Source of the DNA: Pseudomonadota bacterium
GTDB lineage: Bacteria; Pseudomonadota; Gammaproteobacteria; Pseudomonadales; Pseudohongiellaceae
Direction: 5' to 3'
NCBI GenBank assembly: GCA_027592275.1
Contig: JAQCKF010000005.1
Location: forward strand, 62,001 to 126,000
DNA length: 64,000 nt
Shown here: positions 26,188-34,798 of the stretch, piece after piece
How positions within the stretch are numbered: position 1 is the stretch's first letter
How the letters are laid out: each line of letters opens with the position of its first letter
Notes under the pieces: generated by a model
Seen by the model: only the letters and a program-made list of their open reading frames with translations
Database searches by the model: none
Told to the model about the DNA's origin: nothing
Program-made: the position numbers and the translations under genes

Positions 26188-26493
26188 TCACTCAGATTCT
26201 GATAACTCTACTAGTGAATAGTGTTCTACTGTGGGAAATGGATCGTAGAAGTGGTGCAGCATTTCACGCCATTGCTGATATTCAGCGGACCCTCTAAACC
26301 CCTCAGTATGATCCTCGAGAGTTTCCCATTTCACTAGGAGCAAATAGCGACCCTCTTGCTCGATGCAGTGTCGCAACTCGTGTGAGAGGTAACCTCGCAT
26401 CGCTCTGATAATCTTCTGCGCCCGAGCAAAGCTCCTCTCGAATTCCGCCCCCATCCCTGGCTTCACATCTAATGTAGCTACTTCGAGAATCAT
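26188..26493 (-). CDS. ABM-fold (monooxygenase-like) protein
   Basis: A 101-residue protein with the antibiotic-biosynthesis-monooxygenase fold: M-I-L-E-V-A-T-L-D-V-K-P-G, F-A-R-A-Q-K-I-I-R-A-M-R-G-Y, Y-L-L-L-V-K-W-E-T-L-E-D-H-T-E-G-F-R-G-S and a C-terminal H-H-F-Y-D-P-F-P-T-V-E-H-Y. This last pattern is common in uncharacterised proteobacterial members. The gene is 15 bases downstream of the GyrI-like gene on the same strand. Function unknown. Confidence 0.8.
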   Translation of the reverse strand: MILEVATLDVKPGMGAEFERSFARAQKIIRAMRGYLSHELRHCIEQEGRYLLLVKWETLEDHTEGFRGSAEYQQWREMLHHFYDPFPTVEHYSLVELSESE

Positions 26494-26508
26494 TGATTGG
26501 CGTTCCGC

Positions 26509-27009
26509 TTATTGATCATTATTTTTCACAGGTATCCAAACTTCTTCGCGAGCATTGAGGTCGTCGGCTCGCCAGCCAGGAAGCAGCATCTCGAAATGCT
26601 CCCGATCATCCAACTGCCATTCCGATTTAGGCAGCCATTGGGAAAAGATAAAATTTAGCGTCTTCGGGAATTCACTAGAAGGACCACAATGGTTAAACAC
26701 TGCAAAGTGGCCACCGCCCAGAACAAACAGCTTCATTTCATCAGGAACGTTGTTCCTGCTCGCCACTTCCACTGCCGCCCATTTCTCGAAAACAGTCTCA
26801 GGAGTAAAGCTCACGAAGCCATCTGACTCTGAAAAACTCTGTACGCAATACAGCACTTCACCCACTGCGTTTTGAATTTCTTTCCTTCGCGGCATAAAGC
26901 GCTGCCAGAGATTTGAGGTTGCATCGCTCCCTATAGACATCTTTGCAGCTATGCCGACCAGCAACTTATCCGACTGCAGGGAAATTCGAGAAAACTCAAC
27001 CTTGTGCAA
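26509..27009 (-). CDS. GyrI-like small-molecule-binding (effector-binding domain) protein
   Basis: A 166-residue stand-alone effector-binding domain of the AraC_E_bind/GyrI type, which in relatives binds small molecules or inhibits gyrase. Matches: L-W-Q-R-F-M-P-R-R-K-E-I, E-K-W-A-A-V-E-V, G-H-F-A-V-F-N-H-C-G-P-S-S-E-F-P-K-T, D-D-R-E-H-F-E-M-L and the end E-E-V-W-I-P-V-K. The start is a TTG at 27009, supported by AGGA 8 bases upstream; the first internal ATG would delete the first strand of the fold. No DNA-binding domain is attached. Confidence 0.82.
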   Translation of the reverse strand: MHKVEFSRISLQSDKLLVGIAAKMSIGSDATSNLWQRFMPRRKEIQNAVGEVLYCVQSFSESDGFVSFTPETVFEKWAAVEVASRNNVPDEMKLFVLGGGHFAVFNHCGPSSEFPKTLNFIFSQWLPKSEWQLDDREHFEMLLPGWRADDLNAREEVWIPVKNNDQ

Positions 27010-27041
27010 GGTAATTTCCTACTACTCGCTGAACTTTGACG

Positions 27042-27215
27042 CTACTGGCCTACGGGACGTTTCATGCTCTTAAACAAACCAAACCAGAAAGCACCCTCGA
27101 ATAAGGCGGCCAACACTAGGAAGACGCCCATGCCATTCATGCTACCAAGAGATCCGAAAAACAGTGCGCAAACTATCAGCAGGAAAAGAACCAGTATTCG
27201 ATAAAGTACACGCAT
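27042..27215 (-). CDS. Small membrane protein of unknown function
   Basis: About 57 residues with two hydrophobic segments (roughly residues 2-22 and 26-46), separated by S-M-N-G-M-G. I choose ATG 27215 because AGGAGAG lies 5 bases upstream; the upstream frame start at 27242 has no such site. Basic residues at both ends suggest both termini face the cytoplasm. Same direction as neighbours on either side, 33-base gaps. No family recognised. Confidence 0.6.
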   Translation of the reverse strand: MRVLYRILVLFLLIVCALFFGSLGSMNGMGVFLVLAALFEGAFWFGLFKSMKRPVGQ

Positions 27216-27247
27216 CACTACTCTCCTGTAATCTTTAGACAAACTCT

Positions 27248-27736
27248 CTAGATAAATGAATGCTCATTCGAAAGTATACATGTTTTCGTTCCAGAAAAGC
27301 CTTCATAAAATTGGGTATGGGCTGTAATAGAGAAGACATCGTCTCGATGTTCGTACTGAGTAATCCAGTCAATGAGCATCTCAAGATTTGCATCCTGCGC
27401 TTCCTTGGAAGCGTATTTATGTGGCTCCCAAGGCCGTAGCGATGCATTGAGTAAACATTGTTCGAGCGGAAGATTCAGAAACACCAATTCGGTGGATGTC
27501 TCCGCTAGCAGCTCTAACAGGTCTGTGTAACAACCCTCGATCACCCAGGATTCATTGTTCGCAGTAAATTCGTCAATCAAAACTCTGGATTCGGTCAGCG
27601 GCATGCGCTGCGGCGGCTGCTTGGGCAGCCAAGCCAGTGAATCCAGATCCAAGTGCGCCATGGTGGCGTTCGCTAATTGACAGGCCAATGTTGACTTTCC
27701 TGACCCGGAATTGCCGAACAGTAAAATTTTTCTCAA
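27248..27736 (-). CDS. P-loop kinase-like protein (adenylate-kinase/topology-modulation type)
   Basis: A 162-residue nucleotide-binding protein. Walker A G-N-S-G-S-G-K-S-T is at residues 8-16, followed by H-L-D-L-D-S-L-A-W (33-41) and W-V-I-E-G-C-Y (64-70), the pattern of small AAA_17/adenylate-kinase-related proteins often annotated as topology modulation factors. The Walker B-like strand L-V-F-L-N-L-P is at about 83-89. Substrate unknown. It begins 23 bases after the phosphomannomutase stop on the same strand. Confidence 0.78.
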   Translation of the reverse strand: MRKILLFGNSGSGKSTLACQLANATMAHLDLDSLAWLPKQPPQRMPLTESRVLIDEFTANNESWVIEGCYTDLLELLAETSTELVFLNLPLEQCLLNASLRPWEPHKYASKEAQDANLEMLIDWITQYEHRDDVFSITAHTQFYEGFSGTKTCILSNEHSFI

Positions 27737-27759
27737 ATAGGGCTCCAGCGCAGTTACAA

Positions 27760-29109
27760 CTATTCCATGAGCGAAAGTAGCTCGGCTGTTTTCTCTTTCA
27801 TGAGCCCTTCATCTGCGCGTGATTCAACGTTAAGTCGGACGAGGGGTTCTGTATTGGACATCCTAATATTGAAGCGCCAGTTCTCAAACTCCATACTCAA
27901 GCCATCAGTTTGGTCGACAGCAATACAGGTCTCACAGTAGAGTGTTTCTATCTTTTTCAGCAAGGAAAGCGGCTCTTCGATTCGTCTATTGATTTCACCG
28001 CTCGCCGGAAATGCTTTCATTCTTTCGTCTACAAGCTCAGATAATTTCTTGCCAGTTTTAGATATCAAGCCAGCTACCAACAGCCATGGCACCATGCCGC
28101 TGTCGCAATAGAAGAAATCTCTAAAATAGTGATGCGCACTCATTTCTCCACCGTAGACAGCGTCTTCACTGCGCATCCTCTCCTTAATGAATGCATGACC
28201 GGTTTTGCATAGAACTGCCTCGCCAGAAAACTCTTTTGCAATCTCAATCGTATTCCAAGTCAACCGAGGATCGTGAACTATCTTTGCACCGGGCTCCCGT
28301 TCAAGAAAGCTCTGCGCTAAAAGACCGACAATGTAATAGCCTTCAACAAAACGGCCATTCTCATCGAAGAAGAAACAGCGATCGAAATCTCCGTCCCAGG
28401 CAATACCCATATCTGCGCCTTCACCGCGAATAGCGTCAATGGTTGAACCACGATTCTCTTCCAAAAGGGGATTGGGAACACCATTCGGGAAAGTGCCATC
28501 TGGCTCATGATGAACCTTGAAAAATTTTATCGGCAGAAACTGTCCAATCGCATCTATTGTTGGGCCTGCGCCGCCATTGCCTGCATTGCACACTATATTC
28601 AGCGGTCGCAGGTTTGGAATATCAACATAACCTAACAGGTGTTCAATATAGGCGGCTTGGGTATCTTCAAAACTGACCGAGCCTAGCTCATCACAGGGAG
28701 CGAACTTATTCTCTTCCGCAAGCCTCTTGATTTCGTTAAGACCAGTATCACCACTGATGGGCTTGGATGATTCGCGAACGAATTTCATGCCGTTGAAGTC
28801 TGCAGGGTTGTGGCTGGCTGTCACGACAATCCCCCCATCTACATTCAAATGGCTAGTAGCAAAATAAATCTCTTCGGTACCGCATTGCCCGATATTGATC
28901 ACATCTGCACCTGCCTCCGAAAGACCTCGAGATAATGAGGCGCACAGTTCCTGGCTGCTTAAACGAATGTCGTAACCAACTACGACTTGTTTCGGCCTGA
29001 GATACTCGGCATAAGCTCGACCAATTCTATAGGCTATATCGCTGTTCAACTGATCGGGAACACGACCTCTTACATCATAGGCTTTGAAACAAGTGAGTTC
29101 TTCGGTCAT
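27760..29109 (-). CDS. manB: Phosphomannomutase/phosphoglucomutase
   Basis: Interconverts mannose 6-phosphate and mannose 1-phosphate, the step before GDP-mannose. The 449-residue protein has the phosphoserine loop T-A-S-H-N-P (Ser99), metal-binding D-G-D-F-D-R (near 241), the sugar-binding G-G-E-M-S-A-H-H, and the phosphate-binding [11 protein letters not shown] near the C-terminus. It resembles CpsG/ManB of colanic-acid and O-antigen loci more than AlgC. The galU and manC genes follow upstream on the same strand, giving a manC-galU-manB group for surface-polysaccharide precursors. Confidence 0.92.
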   Translation of the reverse strand: MTEELTCFKAYDVRGRVPDQLNSDIAYRIGRAYAEYLRPKQVVVGYDIRLSSQELCASLSRGLSEAGADVINIGQCGTEEIYFATSHLNVDGGIVVTASHNPADFNGMKFVRESSKPISGDTGLNEIKRLAEENKFAPCDELGSVSFEDTQAAYIEHLLGYVDIPNLRPLNIVCNAGNGGAGPTIDAIGQFLPIKFFKVHHEPDGTFPNGVPNPLLEENRGSTIDAIRGEGADMGIAWDGDFDRCFFFDENGRFVEGYYIVGLLAQSFLEREPGAKIVHDPRLTWNTIEIAKEFSGEAVLCKTGHAFIKERMRSEDAVYGGEMSAHHYFRDFFYCDSGMVPWLLVAGLISKTGKKLSELVDERMKAFPASGEINRRIEEPLSLLKKIETLYCETCIAVDQTDGLSMEFENWRFNIRMSNTEPLVRLNVESRADEGLMKEKTAELLSLME

Positions 29110-29204
29110 AGTTCTGGCTCTTAATTAAGCGGTTGTGCTTTCTTGTAGCTATTAGCTGGATTCCGAATTCAAATTCTAGTGATTCATACTGCTCTTGAAT
29201 AAAT

Positions 29205-30032
29205 CTATGCTGATTGCGCGTTATAGGTGTAATTCGTCGCATCTATAAACCCATCGACGCTACCGCAATCGAAACGACGCCCCTGAAAACGATAACCTAT
29301 GACATTCCCCTGCTGAGCCTGGATCTGAAGCGCATCTGTAATCTGCATCTCCCCATTTTTCCCTGGCGGTGTACTCCGGATAACATCGAATATATCTGGA
29401 CTGAGAATGTAGCGCCCGATAATCGCTAGATTACTCGGAGCGTTTTCAGGCGCAGGTTTCTCGACCATATTATGAACGCGATAAACACCGTCTGCTTCAA
29501 GGTCTCCTGCGATTACACTGTATTTATGGGTCTCATCCATTGGTCCTTCTTCGATCGCGACAATGCTACATTGATACTTCTCATACAACTTGACCATCTG
29601 CGTAAGCACGCCATCGCCTTCGGTGACACAATAGTCGTCCGCCAACACGACGGCGAACGGTTCGCGCCCGATGAGAGTTTCGCCGACTAGAATTGCGTGA
29701 CCCAAGCCCTTCATCTCTACCTGCCGGGTATATGAAAACGTGCAGCGATCCATGATTTCGCGCGTGCTGTTCAGTAACTCTTCTTTGTCGGAGCCGGCAA
29801 TCTCTTGTTCTAACTCGTAGCTAATATCGAAATAGTCTTCTATCGCTCGCTTACCACGACCAGTCACAATGCCAATCTCGGTGATGCCCGCATCCATAGC
29901 CTCCTCGACCCCATACTGAATGAGAGGCTTGGTCACGATGGGTAGCATTTCTTTCGGCATGGCCTTTGTAGCGGGCAAGAATCGCGTGCCGTAACCGGCC
30001 GCTGGAAATAGACATTTCTTAATAACAGACAT
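29205..30032 (-). CDS. galU: UTP-glucose-1-phosphate uridylyltransferase
   Basis: Makes UDP-glucose for polysaccharides and lipids. At 275 residues it fits GalU. The nucleotidyl-transferase start F-P-A-A-G-Y-G-T-R-F-L-P-A-T-K-A-M-P-K-E-M is at residues 9-29, followed by Q-Y-G-V-E-E-A (39-45), the A-D-D-Y-C metal-binding region (about 130-134), V-E-K-P near 190, G-R-Y-I-L-S-P-D, and the G-x-R-F-D-C-G-S near the C-terminus. It lies between manB and manC with about 90-base spacers, so it may have its own promoter. Confidence 0.95.
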   Translation of the reverse strand: MSVIKKCLFPAAGYGTRFLPATKAMPKEMLPIVTKPLIQYGVEEAMDAGITEIGIVTGRGKRAIEDYFDISYELEQEIAGSDKEELLNSTREIMDRCTFSYTRQVEMKGLGHAILVGETLIGREPFAVVLADDYCVTEGDGVLTQMVKLYEKYQCSIVAIEEGPMDETHKYSVIAGDLEADGVYRVHNMVEKPAPENAPSNLAIIGRYILSPDIFDVIRSTPPGKNGEMQITDALQIQAQQGNVIGYRFQGRRFDCGSVDGFIDATNYTYNAQSA

Positions 30033-30121
30033 AGCGCAGAGTTTTCTTTGAGTTAAAGAAAGCAGTCAGTCTTTCCGCAACCTGCGAATCAACATCGAGC
30101 TTGTACTAGTTAGATTTGCTT

Positions 30122-31537
30122 TCAGACTCTGTTATAGAGGTCTTCGAAGCGAACAATATCATCCTCGCCAAGATATTCACCAATTTGAACCTCAATGACT
30201 TCTATTGGTTCATTACTGGCATTAGTCAGCCTGTGTTTGCTCCCGACCGGAATATACGTTGATTCATTAGGCCGAAGTTGGAACTCTTCGTTGTCACAGG
30301 TTACCAATGCAACGCCCTTGAGCGCCGTCCAATGTTCCGCCCTCTTATGGTGCAGTTGCAAGGAGATCGATGCACCAGCATTGACTATCAGGTGTTTTAC
30401 TTGATAACCCGGCCTGCTGCTTAGACTCTCATAGGAACCCCACGGGCGATAAACCAAACGGTGTAACGTGCCTTCCTCCCGCTCATGGTCTTGCAACTGT
30501 TGTACCAAGTGTTTCACGGACTGCGCCTGAGAGCGGCGGGTCACCAACACAGCATCTGCTGTCTCGACCACTACGACATCACGTATCCCCGCAACCGCGA
30601 CAAGCCTAGACTCAGATTGAATATAGCTATTCTGTACATCGAAGGTAAGCACATTGCCAGATACGGCGTTGCCATGCTCATCCTTGGCCCGCACCTCCCA
30701 CATCGCATCCCAGGCGCCAAGATCATTCCAGCCCGCCTCGAGAGGCACAACCACAGCTGAGGCCGTCTTCTCCATCACTGCATAGTCGATAGAATCGCTG
30801 CGACAGCTCGCGAAGATTGACTCCGGGATTCGCCGAAAGTCCTCTGAGGATTCCAGACTCGCGTAGGCTTGATGACAGCTCTCGAAAATATCTGGAGCAT
30901 GCCGCTTCAGCTCCTGCAAGTAAGTAGACGCAGAAAACAAGAACATGCCACTATTCCAAAAATAGTCGCCACTATCTAGATAGGCCTGAGCGGTTTCCTG
31001 ATCTGGCTTTTCCACAAACTGCTCTACGCAATATCCATTCCCGCCTGCGAGCTGCACACCCTTATGTATGTAGCCATAGCCTGTTTCTGGGACACTTGGC
31101 ACTATACCGAATGTAGCCAACTTTCCTTGCCTGGCCGACTGCAATGCCTGAGCTATCGCTTGCTGAAATGCCGTTTGATCCTCGATCACGTGATCGGCTG
31201 GCAATACTAGGAGAAGCGGGTCCGCATTATCTTGCAGCGCACACAATGCAGAAAGAGCTACTGCAGGCGCCGTATTTCTGCCGACCGGCTCTAGTAATAG
31301 TTTGCTGTGCTCTTTGCCTAGTTGCCGCAGTTGCTCTGCCACCAGAAAGCGATGATCGTTATTACAAACGACTATCGGGTCTTCGAGGTCAGACAGCCCC
31401 TCTAGACGAGACAAGGTGTTCTGAAACAGCGAGCCCTGCATGTGAGGGAATTCAATAAATTGCTTTGGCAGCAACGATCGGGAGACTGGCCAGAGGCGGG
31501 ATCCCACACCACCGGCGAGAATAACGGGAATTAACAT
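30122..31537 (-). CDS. manC: Mannose-1-phosphate guanylyltransferase / mannose-6-phosphate isomerase
   Basis: Bifunctional enzyme making mannose 6-phosphate from fructose 6-phosphate and GDP-mannose from mannose 1-phosphate. Of the 471 residues, the first about 340 are the transferase (L-A-G-G-V-G-S-R-L-W-P-V-S-R at 7-20; F-V-E-K-P near 170; G-W-N-D-L-G-A-W near 270) and the last about 120 are a cupin isomerase with H-R-L-V-Y-R-P-W-G-S-Y and Q-L-H-H-K-R-A-E-H-W metal ligands. This architecture is that of AlgA/CpsB/ManC. It is divergent from fabA; the 199-base spacer contains an inverted repeat at 31600. Confidence 0.94.
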   Translation of the reverse strand: MLIPVILAGGVGSRLWPVSRSLLPKQFIEFPHMQGSLFQNTLSRLEGLSDLEDPIVVCNNDHRFLVAEQLRQLGKEHSKLLLEPVGRNTAPAVALSALCALQDNADPLLLVLPADHVIEDQTAFQQAIAQALQSARQGKLATFGIVPSVPETGYGYIHKGVQLAGGNGYCVEQFVEKPDQETAQAYLDSGDYFWNSGMFLFSASTYLQELKRHAPDIFESCHQAYASLESSEDFRRIPESIFASCRSDSIDYAVMEKTASAVVVPLEAGWNDLGAWDAMWEVRAKDEHGNAVSGNVLTFDVQNSYIQSESRLVAVAGIRDVVVVETADAVLVTRRSQAQSVKHLVQQLQDHEREEGTLHRLVYRPWGSYESLSSRPGYQVKHLIVNAGASISLQLHHKRAEHWTALKGVALVTCDNEEFQLRPNESTYIPVGSKHRLTNASNEPIEVIEVQIGEYLGEDDIVRFEDLYNRV

Positions 31538-31599
31538 AGAGCGTGCTGCCTTGGACTACTAAAATGGAATGGCGAAAAGGAACGACATAGTAGCAAAAT

Positions 31600-31627
31600 A
31601 TCAGCTATTTTAATAAATACAGCTGAT
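31600..31627. promoter_or_regulatory. Inverted repeat between manC and fabA
   Basis: ATCAGCT (31600-31606) pairs with AGCTGAT (31621-31627) around an AT-rich 14-base centre, in the spacer of two divergent genes. It could be an operator or part of a promoter. I cannot assign a regulator; it does not match a FabR or FadR site I know. Confidence 0.3.
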
Positions 31628-31710
31628 TCAACAGCCTGTAAGGCCATCACAGTCAATTTATGATCGATTATTTGGTCCCGGCGCGATAACATCGCAACCT
31701 TTGCAGAACC

Positions 31711-31725
31711 ACCCCTTGGAGGGGT
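31711..31725 (+). promoter_or_regulatory. Hairpin covering the fabA ribosome-binding region
   Basis: ACCCC and GGGGT pair around TTGGA, burying the only strong Shine-Dalgarno-like stretch (GGAGGGG, 31718-31724) upstream of the fabA ATG at 31737. The site is also rather far from the start (about 13 bases). It may reduce or regulate translation. Confidence 0.35.
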
Positions 31726-31736
31726 TTAACTAGCTT

Positions 31737-32273
31737 ATGACTCAAGTCGAACACAACTTTGTTCCTAAGAATTCCTATACATTGGAAGAATTGGTGGAAT
31801 GCGGCCACGGTCGCCTATTCGGTCCGGGCAACGCGGCGTTACCTGTAGACAATATGCTCATGCTCGATCGGATTGTAGAGATCAATGCAGACGGCGGTGC
31901 ACACGGTCGCGGTCAAATAATCGCGGAGCTAGACATAACGCCTGAGCTTTGGTTTTTCGACTGTCACTTTCCCGGCGACCCGGTCATGCCGGGATGCCTA
32001 GGACTAGATGCACTGTGGCAACTACTGGGATTCTACCTCGGCTGGAGTGGTCATCCTGGCAGGGGCCGGGCACTTGGGGCTGGCGAGGTAAAATTTACTG
32101 GCGAAGTACTGCCGACTTCAAAGAAGGTAGTTTACGAGTTATCGATAAGTCGACTTATTAATAGAAGCCTAGTTATGGGCATCGCCGACGGAACAGTATC
32201 TGTAGATGGCAAGACAATCTATACCACCAAAGCATTGAAAGTTGGTCTGTTCAAGCCAGGAAGTTCATTCTAA
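31737..32273 (+). CDS. fabA: 3-hydroxydecanoyl-ACP dehydratase/isomerase
   Basis: Dehydrates hydroxydecanoyl-ACP and isomerises the product to the cis-3 form, opening anaerobic unsaturated fatty acid synthesis. The 178-residue protein has the active-site pair His77 ([10 protein letters not shown]) and Asp91 ([10 protein letters not shown]), 14 residues apart as in E. coli His70/Asp84. fabB follows at 43 bases, the usual operon. Unsaturated lipid made here balances membrane fluidity. The ribosome-binding region lies in a hairpin. Confidence 0.96.
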   Translation: MTQVEHNFVPKNSYTLEELVECGHGRLFGPGNAALPVDNMLMLDRIVEINADGGAHGRGQIIAELDITPELWFFDCHFPGDPVMPGCLGLDALWQLLGFYLGWSGHPGRGRALGAGEVKFTGEVLPTSKKVVYELSISRLINRSLVMGIADGTVSVDGKTIYTTKALKVGLFKPGSSF

Positions 32274-32315
32274 TGCAGGATGCATGAGTGATTCTTTAAT
32301 GATCGGGGAAATCGT

Positions 32316-33533
32316 ATGAAGCGCGTTGTTGTTACTGGTATCGGAATTGTGTCCTGTTTGGGCAATGACAAAGAGTCGGTGCTAGATTCTCTCAAGGCGG
32401 GCCGTAGTGGTATCCGACACAATCCCATCTATGAAGAAATTGGCATGCGTAGCCATGTCAGCGGATCGGTGCAGATCGACACAGCTGAACTAATAGATCG
32501 CAAGATACTCCGTTTTATGGGCGACGCCTCCGCTTATGCTTACCTCGCCATGGAACAGGCAATATCTGACGCCAACCTCACACAAGAAGAAGTATCCAAT
32601 TTTCGCTCTGGACTAGTAGTGGGGTCCGGCGGCGGCTCCTCCGAAGATCAGCTTGAATCCACAGATATCATGCGCGAGAAGGGTTTGCGCAGAGTTGGGC
32701 CTTACCGTGTAACACGTACGATGAGCAGCACCACGTCCGCTTGTCTGGCCACTCCATTCAAAATCAAAGGCGTCAACTACACAATTTCATCGGCCTGCGC
32801 GACCAGCGCACACTGTATTGGCCATGGAGCCGAACTAATTCAGCTAGGCAAGCAGGATATAGTTTTCGCAGGAGGCGGCGAGGCAGAGCATTGGACAATG
32901 AGCCATATGTTCGATGCTATGGGCGCGCTTTCAACTAAATACAACGACACTCCCGATAAAGCCTCACGCGCTTTCGATGCTGACCGCGATGGCTTCGTGA
33001 TCGCTGGCGGCGGTGCGATTCTCGTCATGGAATCTCTCGATCATGCTCTAGCACGAGGCGCAAAGATCTATGCCGAGCTGACAGGATATGCGGCGACCTC
33101 CGACGGCCATGACATGGTTGCACCTGCAGGCGAAGGCGGCGCACGCGCGATGCAGATAGCGACCGATGGCTTGGAAGGGTCAGTAGACTACATCAACACA
33201 CACGGCACTAGCACACCGGCCGGTGACGTCTCGGAACTACGTGCGATCAAAAGCGTATTTGGTGAGAACGTACCAACACTAAATTCAACCAAGTCGCTGA
33301 CGGGCCATTCACTTGGCGCGGCAGGCGCACAGGAAGCCATCTACACCCTATTGATGATGGAGAATGATTTTATTGCAGCCTCGGCCAATATTGAAAATCT
33401 AGACGAAGAAGCGCAAGGCATGCCAATCGCAATCGAGCGGCAAGATGACATTACCCTGAACCGTGTCATGTCGAATAGCTTTGGCTTCGGTGGCACCAAT
33501 GCCTGCTTGGTCTTTGATCGCTATCAAAACTAG
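32316..33533 (+). CDS. fabB: 3-oxoacyl-ACP synthase I
   Basis: Elongates unsaturated acyl-ACP by malonyl condensation, the partner of FabA. Of 405 residues, the catalytic triad shows as Cys161 ([11 protein letters not shown]), His in [11 protein letters not shown], and His in [11 protein letters not shown]. The end [12 protein letters not shown] is conserved. The second residue set around G-S-G-G-G-S is typical of KAS I. It overlaps no other gene; the DsbD-alpha gene starts 49 bases downstream and may share the transcript. Confidence 0.96.
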   Translation: MKRVVVTGIGIVSCLGNDKESVLDSLKAGRSGIRHNPIYEEIGMRSHVSGSVQIDTAELIDRKILRFMGDASAYAYLAMEQAISDANLTQEEVSNFRSGLVVGSGGGSSEDQLESTDIMREKGLRRVGPYRVTRTMSSTTSACLATPFKIKGVNYTISSACATSAHCIGHGAELIQLGKQDIVFAGGGEAEHWTMSHMFDAMGALSTKYNDTPDKASRAFDADRDGFVIAGGGAILVMESLDHALARGAKIYAELTGYAATSDGHDMVAPAGEGGARAMQIATDGLEGSVDYINTHGTSTPAGDVSELRAIKSVFGENVPTLNSTKSLTGHSLGAAGAQEAIYTLLMMENDFIAASANIENLDEEAQGMPIAIERQDDITLNRVMSNSFGFGGTNACLVFDRYQN

Positions 33534-33582
33534 GGAGCCTTGGGTAGGAAACTTATTCTTAGTTTAACTGGTCCAACCTAGT

Positions 33583-34074
33583 ATGAAGATAAGCTCCGCG
33601 TTCCGAATCATACTGACTCTGCTACTTGGCACTGCTCTGCTCTGGGGCAACGTCGCGCAAGCGCAGCTCACACCGCGTACGATCTCGGGCCTAGAGGCAC
33701 AGCCCATTTCTCCACAGCCTCTGCCTGTGGAACTCGCTTTTCCTTTCTATGTCAGTGCCGCTAGCCCAGGCCGATACAAGATTGTGTGGAACCTACCCGA
33801 TGGCCACTACCTGTATAGACACGCATTCCAATTCACACTGAGCCAACAAGCCGATTCGGCAGAGCTACCCGTAGAAGTCACGATACCCGATGGTCTAAAG
33901 AAAAATGACCAATTCTTCGGAGATATAGAAGCCTATTATGGCCAGCTAGATGTCGATCTCAGCCTTACTACCGTGCCGGGACCGAACGCAAGAATCTTCA
34001 TCAGCTATCAAGGCTGTGCCGATTGGGGATTCTGTTATCCTCCGCTGCGCTTCGAATTTCTGCTAAATCCGTAA
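33583..34074 (+). CDS. Stand-alone DsbD N-terminal (alpha) domain
   Basis: A 163-residue exported protein (signal peptide about 1-28, cut near A-Q-A-Q). It carries the periplasmic alpha domain of DsbD: Y-K-I-V-W-N-L-P-D-G-H-Y-L-Y-R, D-Q-F-F-G-D-I-E-A-Y-Y-G, and Y-Q-G-C-A-D-W-G-F-C-Y-P-P with the redox pair Cys145 and Cys151 (six apart, as in E. coli Cys103/Cys109). Full DsbD continues with eight membrane helices and a thioredoxin-like domain; here the protein ends just after the cysteine loop. In many relatives full-length dsbD precedes aroQ, so this looks like a truncated relic or a reduced form. Without the membrane domain it has no built-in electron source. Confidence 0.75.
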   Translation: MKISSAFRIILTLLLGTALLWGNVAQAQLTPRTISGLEAQPISPQPLPVELAFPFYVSAASPGRYKIVWNLPDGHYLYRHAFQFTLSQQADSAELPVEVTIPDGLKKNDQFFGDIEAYYGQLDVDLSLTTVPGPNARIFISYQGCADWGFCYPPLRFEFLLNP

Positions 34075-34198
34075 ACTCAGGCCTTCCTTTCGCAAAAAGG
34101 CGTGAAATGCATGCTATTTTCTGAGAAAATGCCGACAAAATAGCTAATCAGGCTTCTCGGGAGAAAATTTACCCAGCCGCCACATTAGGGAAAAGATC

Positions 34199-34639
34199 AT
34201 GGCATCAATACTGGCCCTGCATGGACCTAACTTAAATCTACTCGGTAGTCGTGAACCCCAAATCTATGGATCTGACACCTTGGACGACATTAATCAGCGC
34301 CTCGCCGCAAAATGCACGGAGTCAGGTCATCAATTTGACAGCCTGCAGGCTAATTCTGAGGGAGAATTAATCGATCGATTGCACACGGCACGCGAAGACA
34401 ACACGGCATTCATGATCGTGAACTTTGGTGGATTCACCCACACTAGCATTGCTATTCGCGACGCGATCCTGGCCTGTGAGATTCCCTTCATCGAGGTGCA
34501 TCTTTCAAACCTATTCAACCGCGAAGCCTATCGACATCATTCCTATTTTTCCGACATCGCTGTCGGGTGTGTGATTGGCTTAGGCGCCCAAGGTTACGAA
34601 CTGGCGCTTCAAGCTGCTTGCAAAAAACTAGCTAACTAG
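34199..34639 (+). CDS. aroQ: Type II 3-dehydroquinate dehydratase
   Basis: Third step of the shikimate pathway. The 146-residue protein opens with L-A-L-H-G-P-N-L-N-L-L-G-S-R-E-P-Q-I-Y-G (catalytic Arg and Tyr in this stretch) and has S-N-S-E-G-E-L-I-D-R-L and the E-V-H-L-S-N-L-F-N-R-E-x-Y-R-H-H-S segment with the catalytic His nearby (N-F-G-G-F-T-H-T-S). aroQ directly ahead of accB-accC is a typical gammaproteobacterial arrangement. A highly structured spacer follows. Confidence 0.96.
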   Translation: MASILALHGPNLNLLGSREPQIYGSDTLDDINQRLAAKCTESGHQFDSLQANSEGELIDRLHTAREDNTAFMIVNFGGFTHTSIAIRDAILACEIPFIEVHLSNLFNREAYRHHSYFSDIAVGCVIGLGAQGYELALQAACKKLAN

Positions 34640-34679
34640 TTGCACAAGGATGTGCAACCATTGCCCGGTAAGGGCAATG
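34639..34679 (+). other. Two consecutive 8-base-pair hairpins with AGGA and GGTAA loops
   Basis: GTTGCACA/TGTGCAAC (34639-34658, loop AGGA) and CATTGCCC/GGGCAATG (34659-34679, loop GGTAA) are perfect, adjacent stems. The first reads ACAAGGATGT across its loop, the consensus for CsrA/RsmA binding in hairpins. They begin at the aroQ stop. No T-run follows, so a terminator is less obvious. Confidence 0.6.
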
Positions 34680-34682
34680 CGA

Positions 34683-34767
34683 GTGCGGCAAAAGCCAGTG
34701 AAATGACACAAACGCCAGCTTTTGACCCACGGCATACTGATAAAGTCAGGATGACTTTTCAGTATTG
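34683..34767 (+). repeat. Structured repeat element, copy 1 (before accB)
   Basis: Shared with 37651-37739. Plan: a stem (GTGCGGCAAAAGC 34683-34695 with GCTTTTGACCCAC 34718-34730) enclosing AAATGACAC...ACGCCA, followed by a 15/14-base stem (34734-34748 with 34752-34765) with a GGA loop. Ends 31 bases before the accB start. Cis-regulatory RNA, CsrA target or mobile repeat are possible readings. Confidence 0.75.
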
Positions 34768-34798
34768 ACTAACAATAGTTCTAAAACGAGATATCCCT

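Noticed and set aside
34639..34679. Rho-independent terminator after aroQ
   Set aside because: Strong stems but no T-run after them; kept as a structured region instead.
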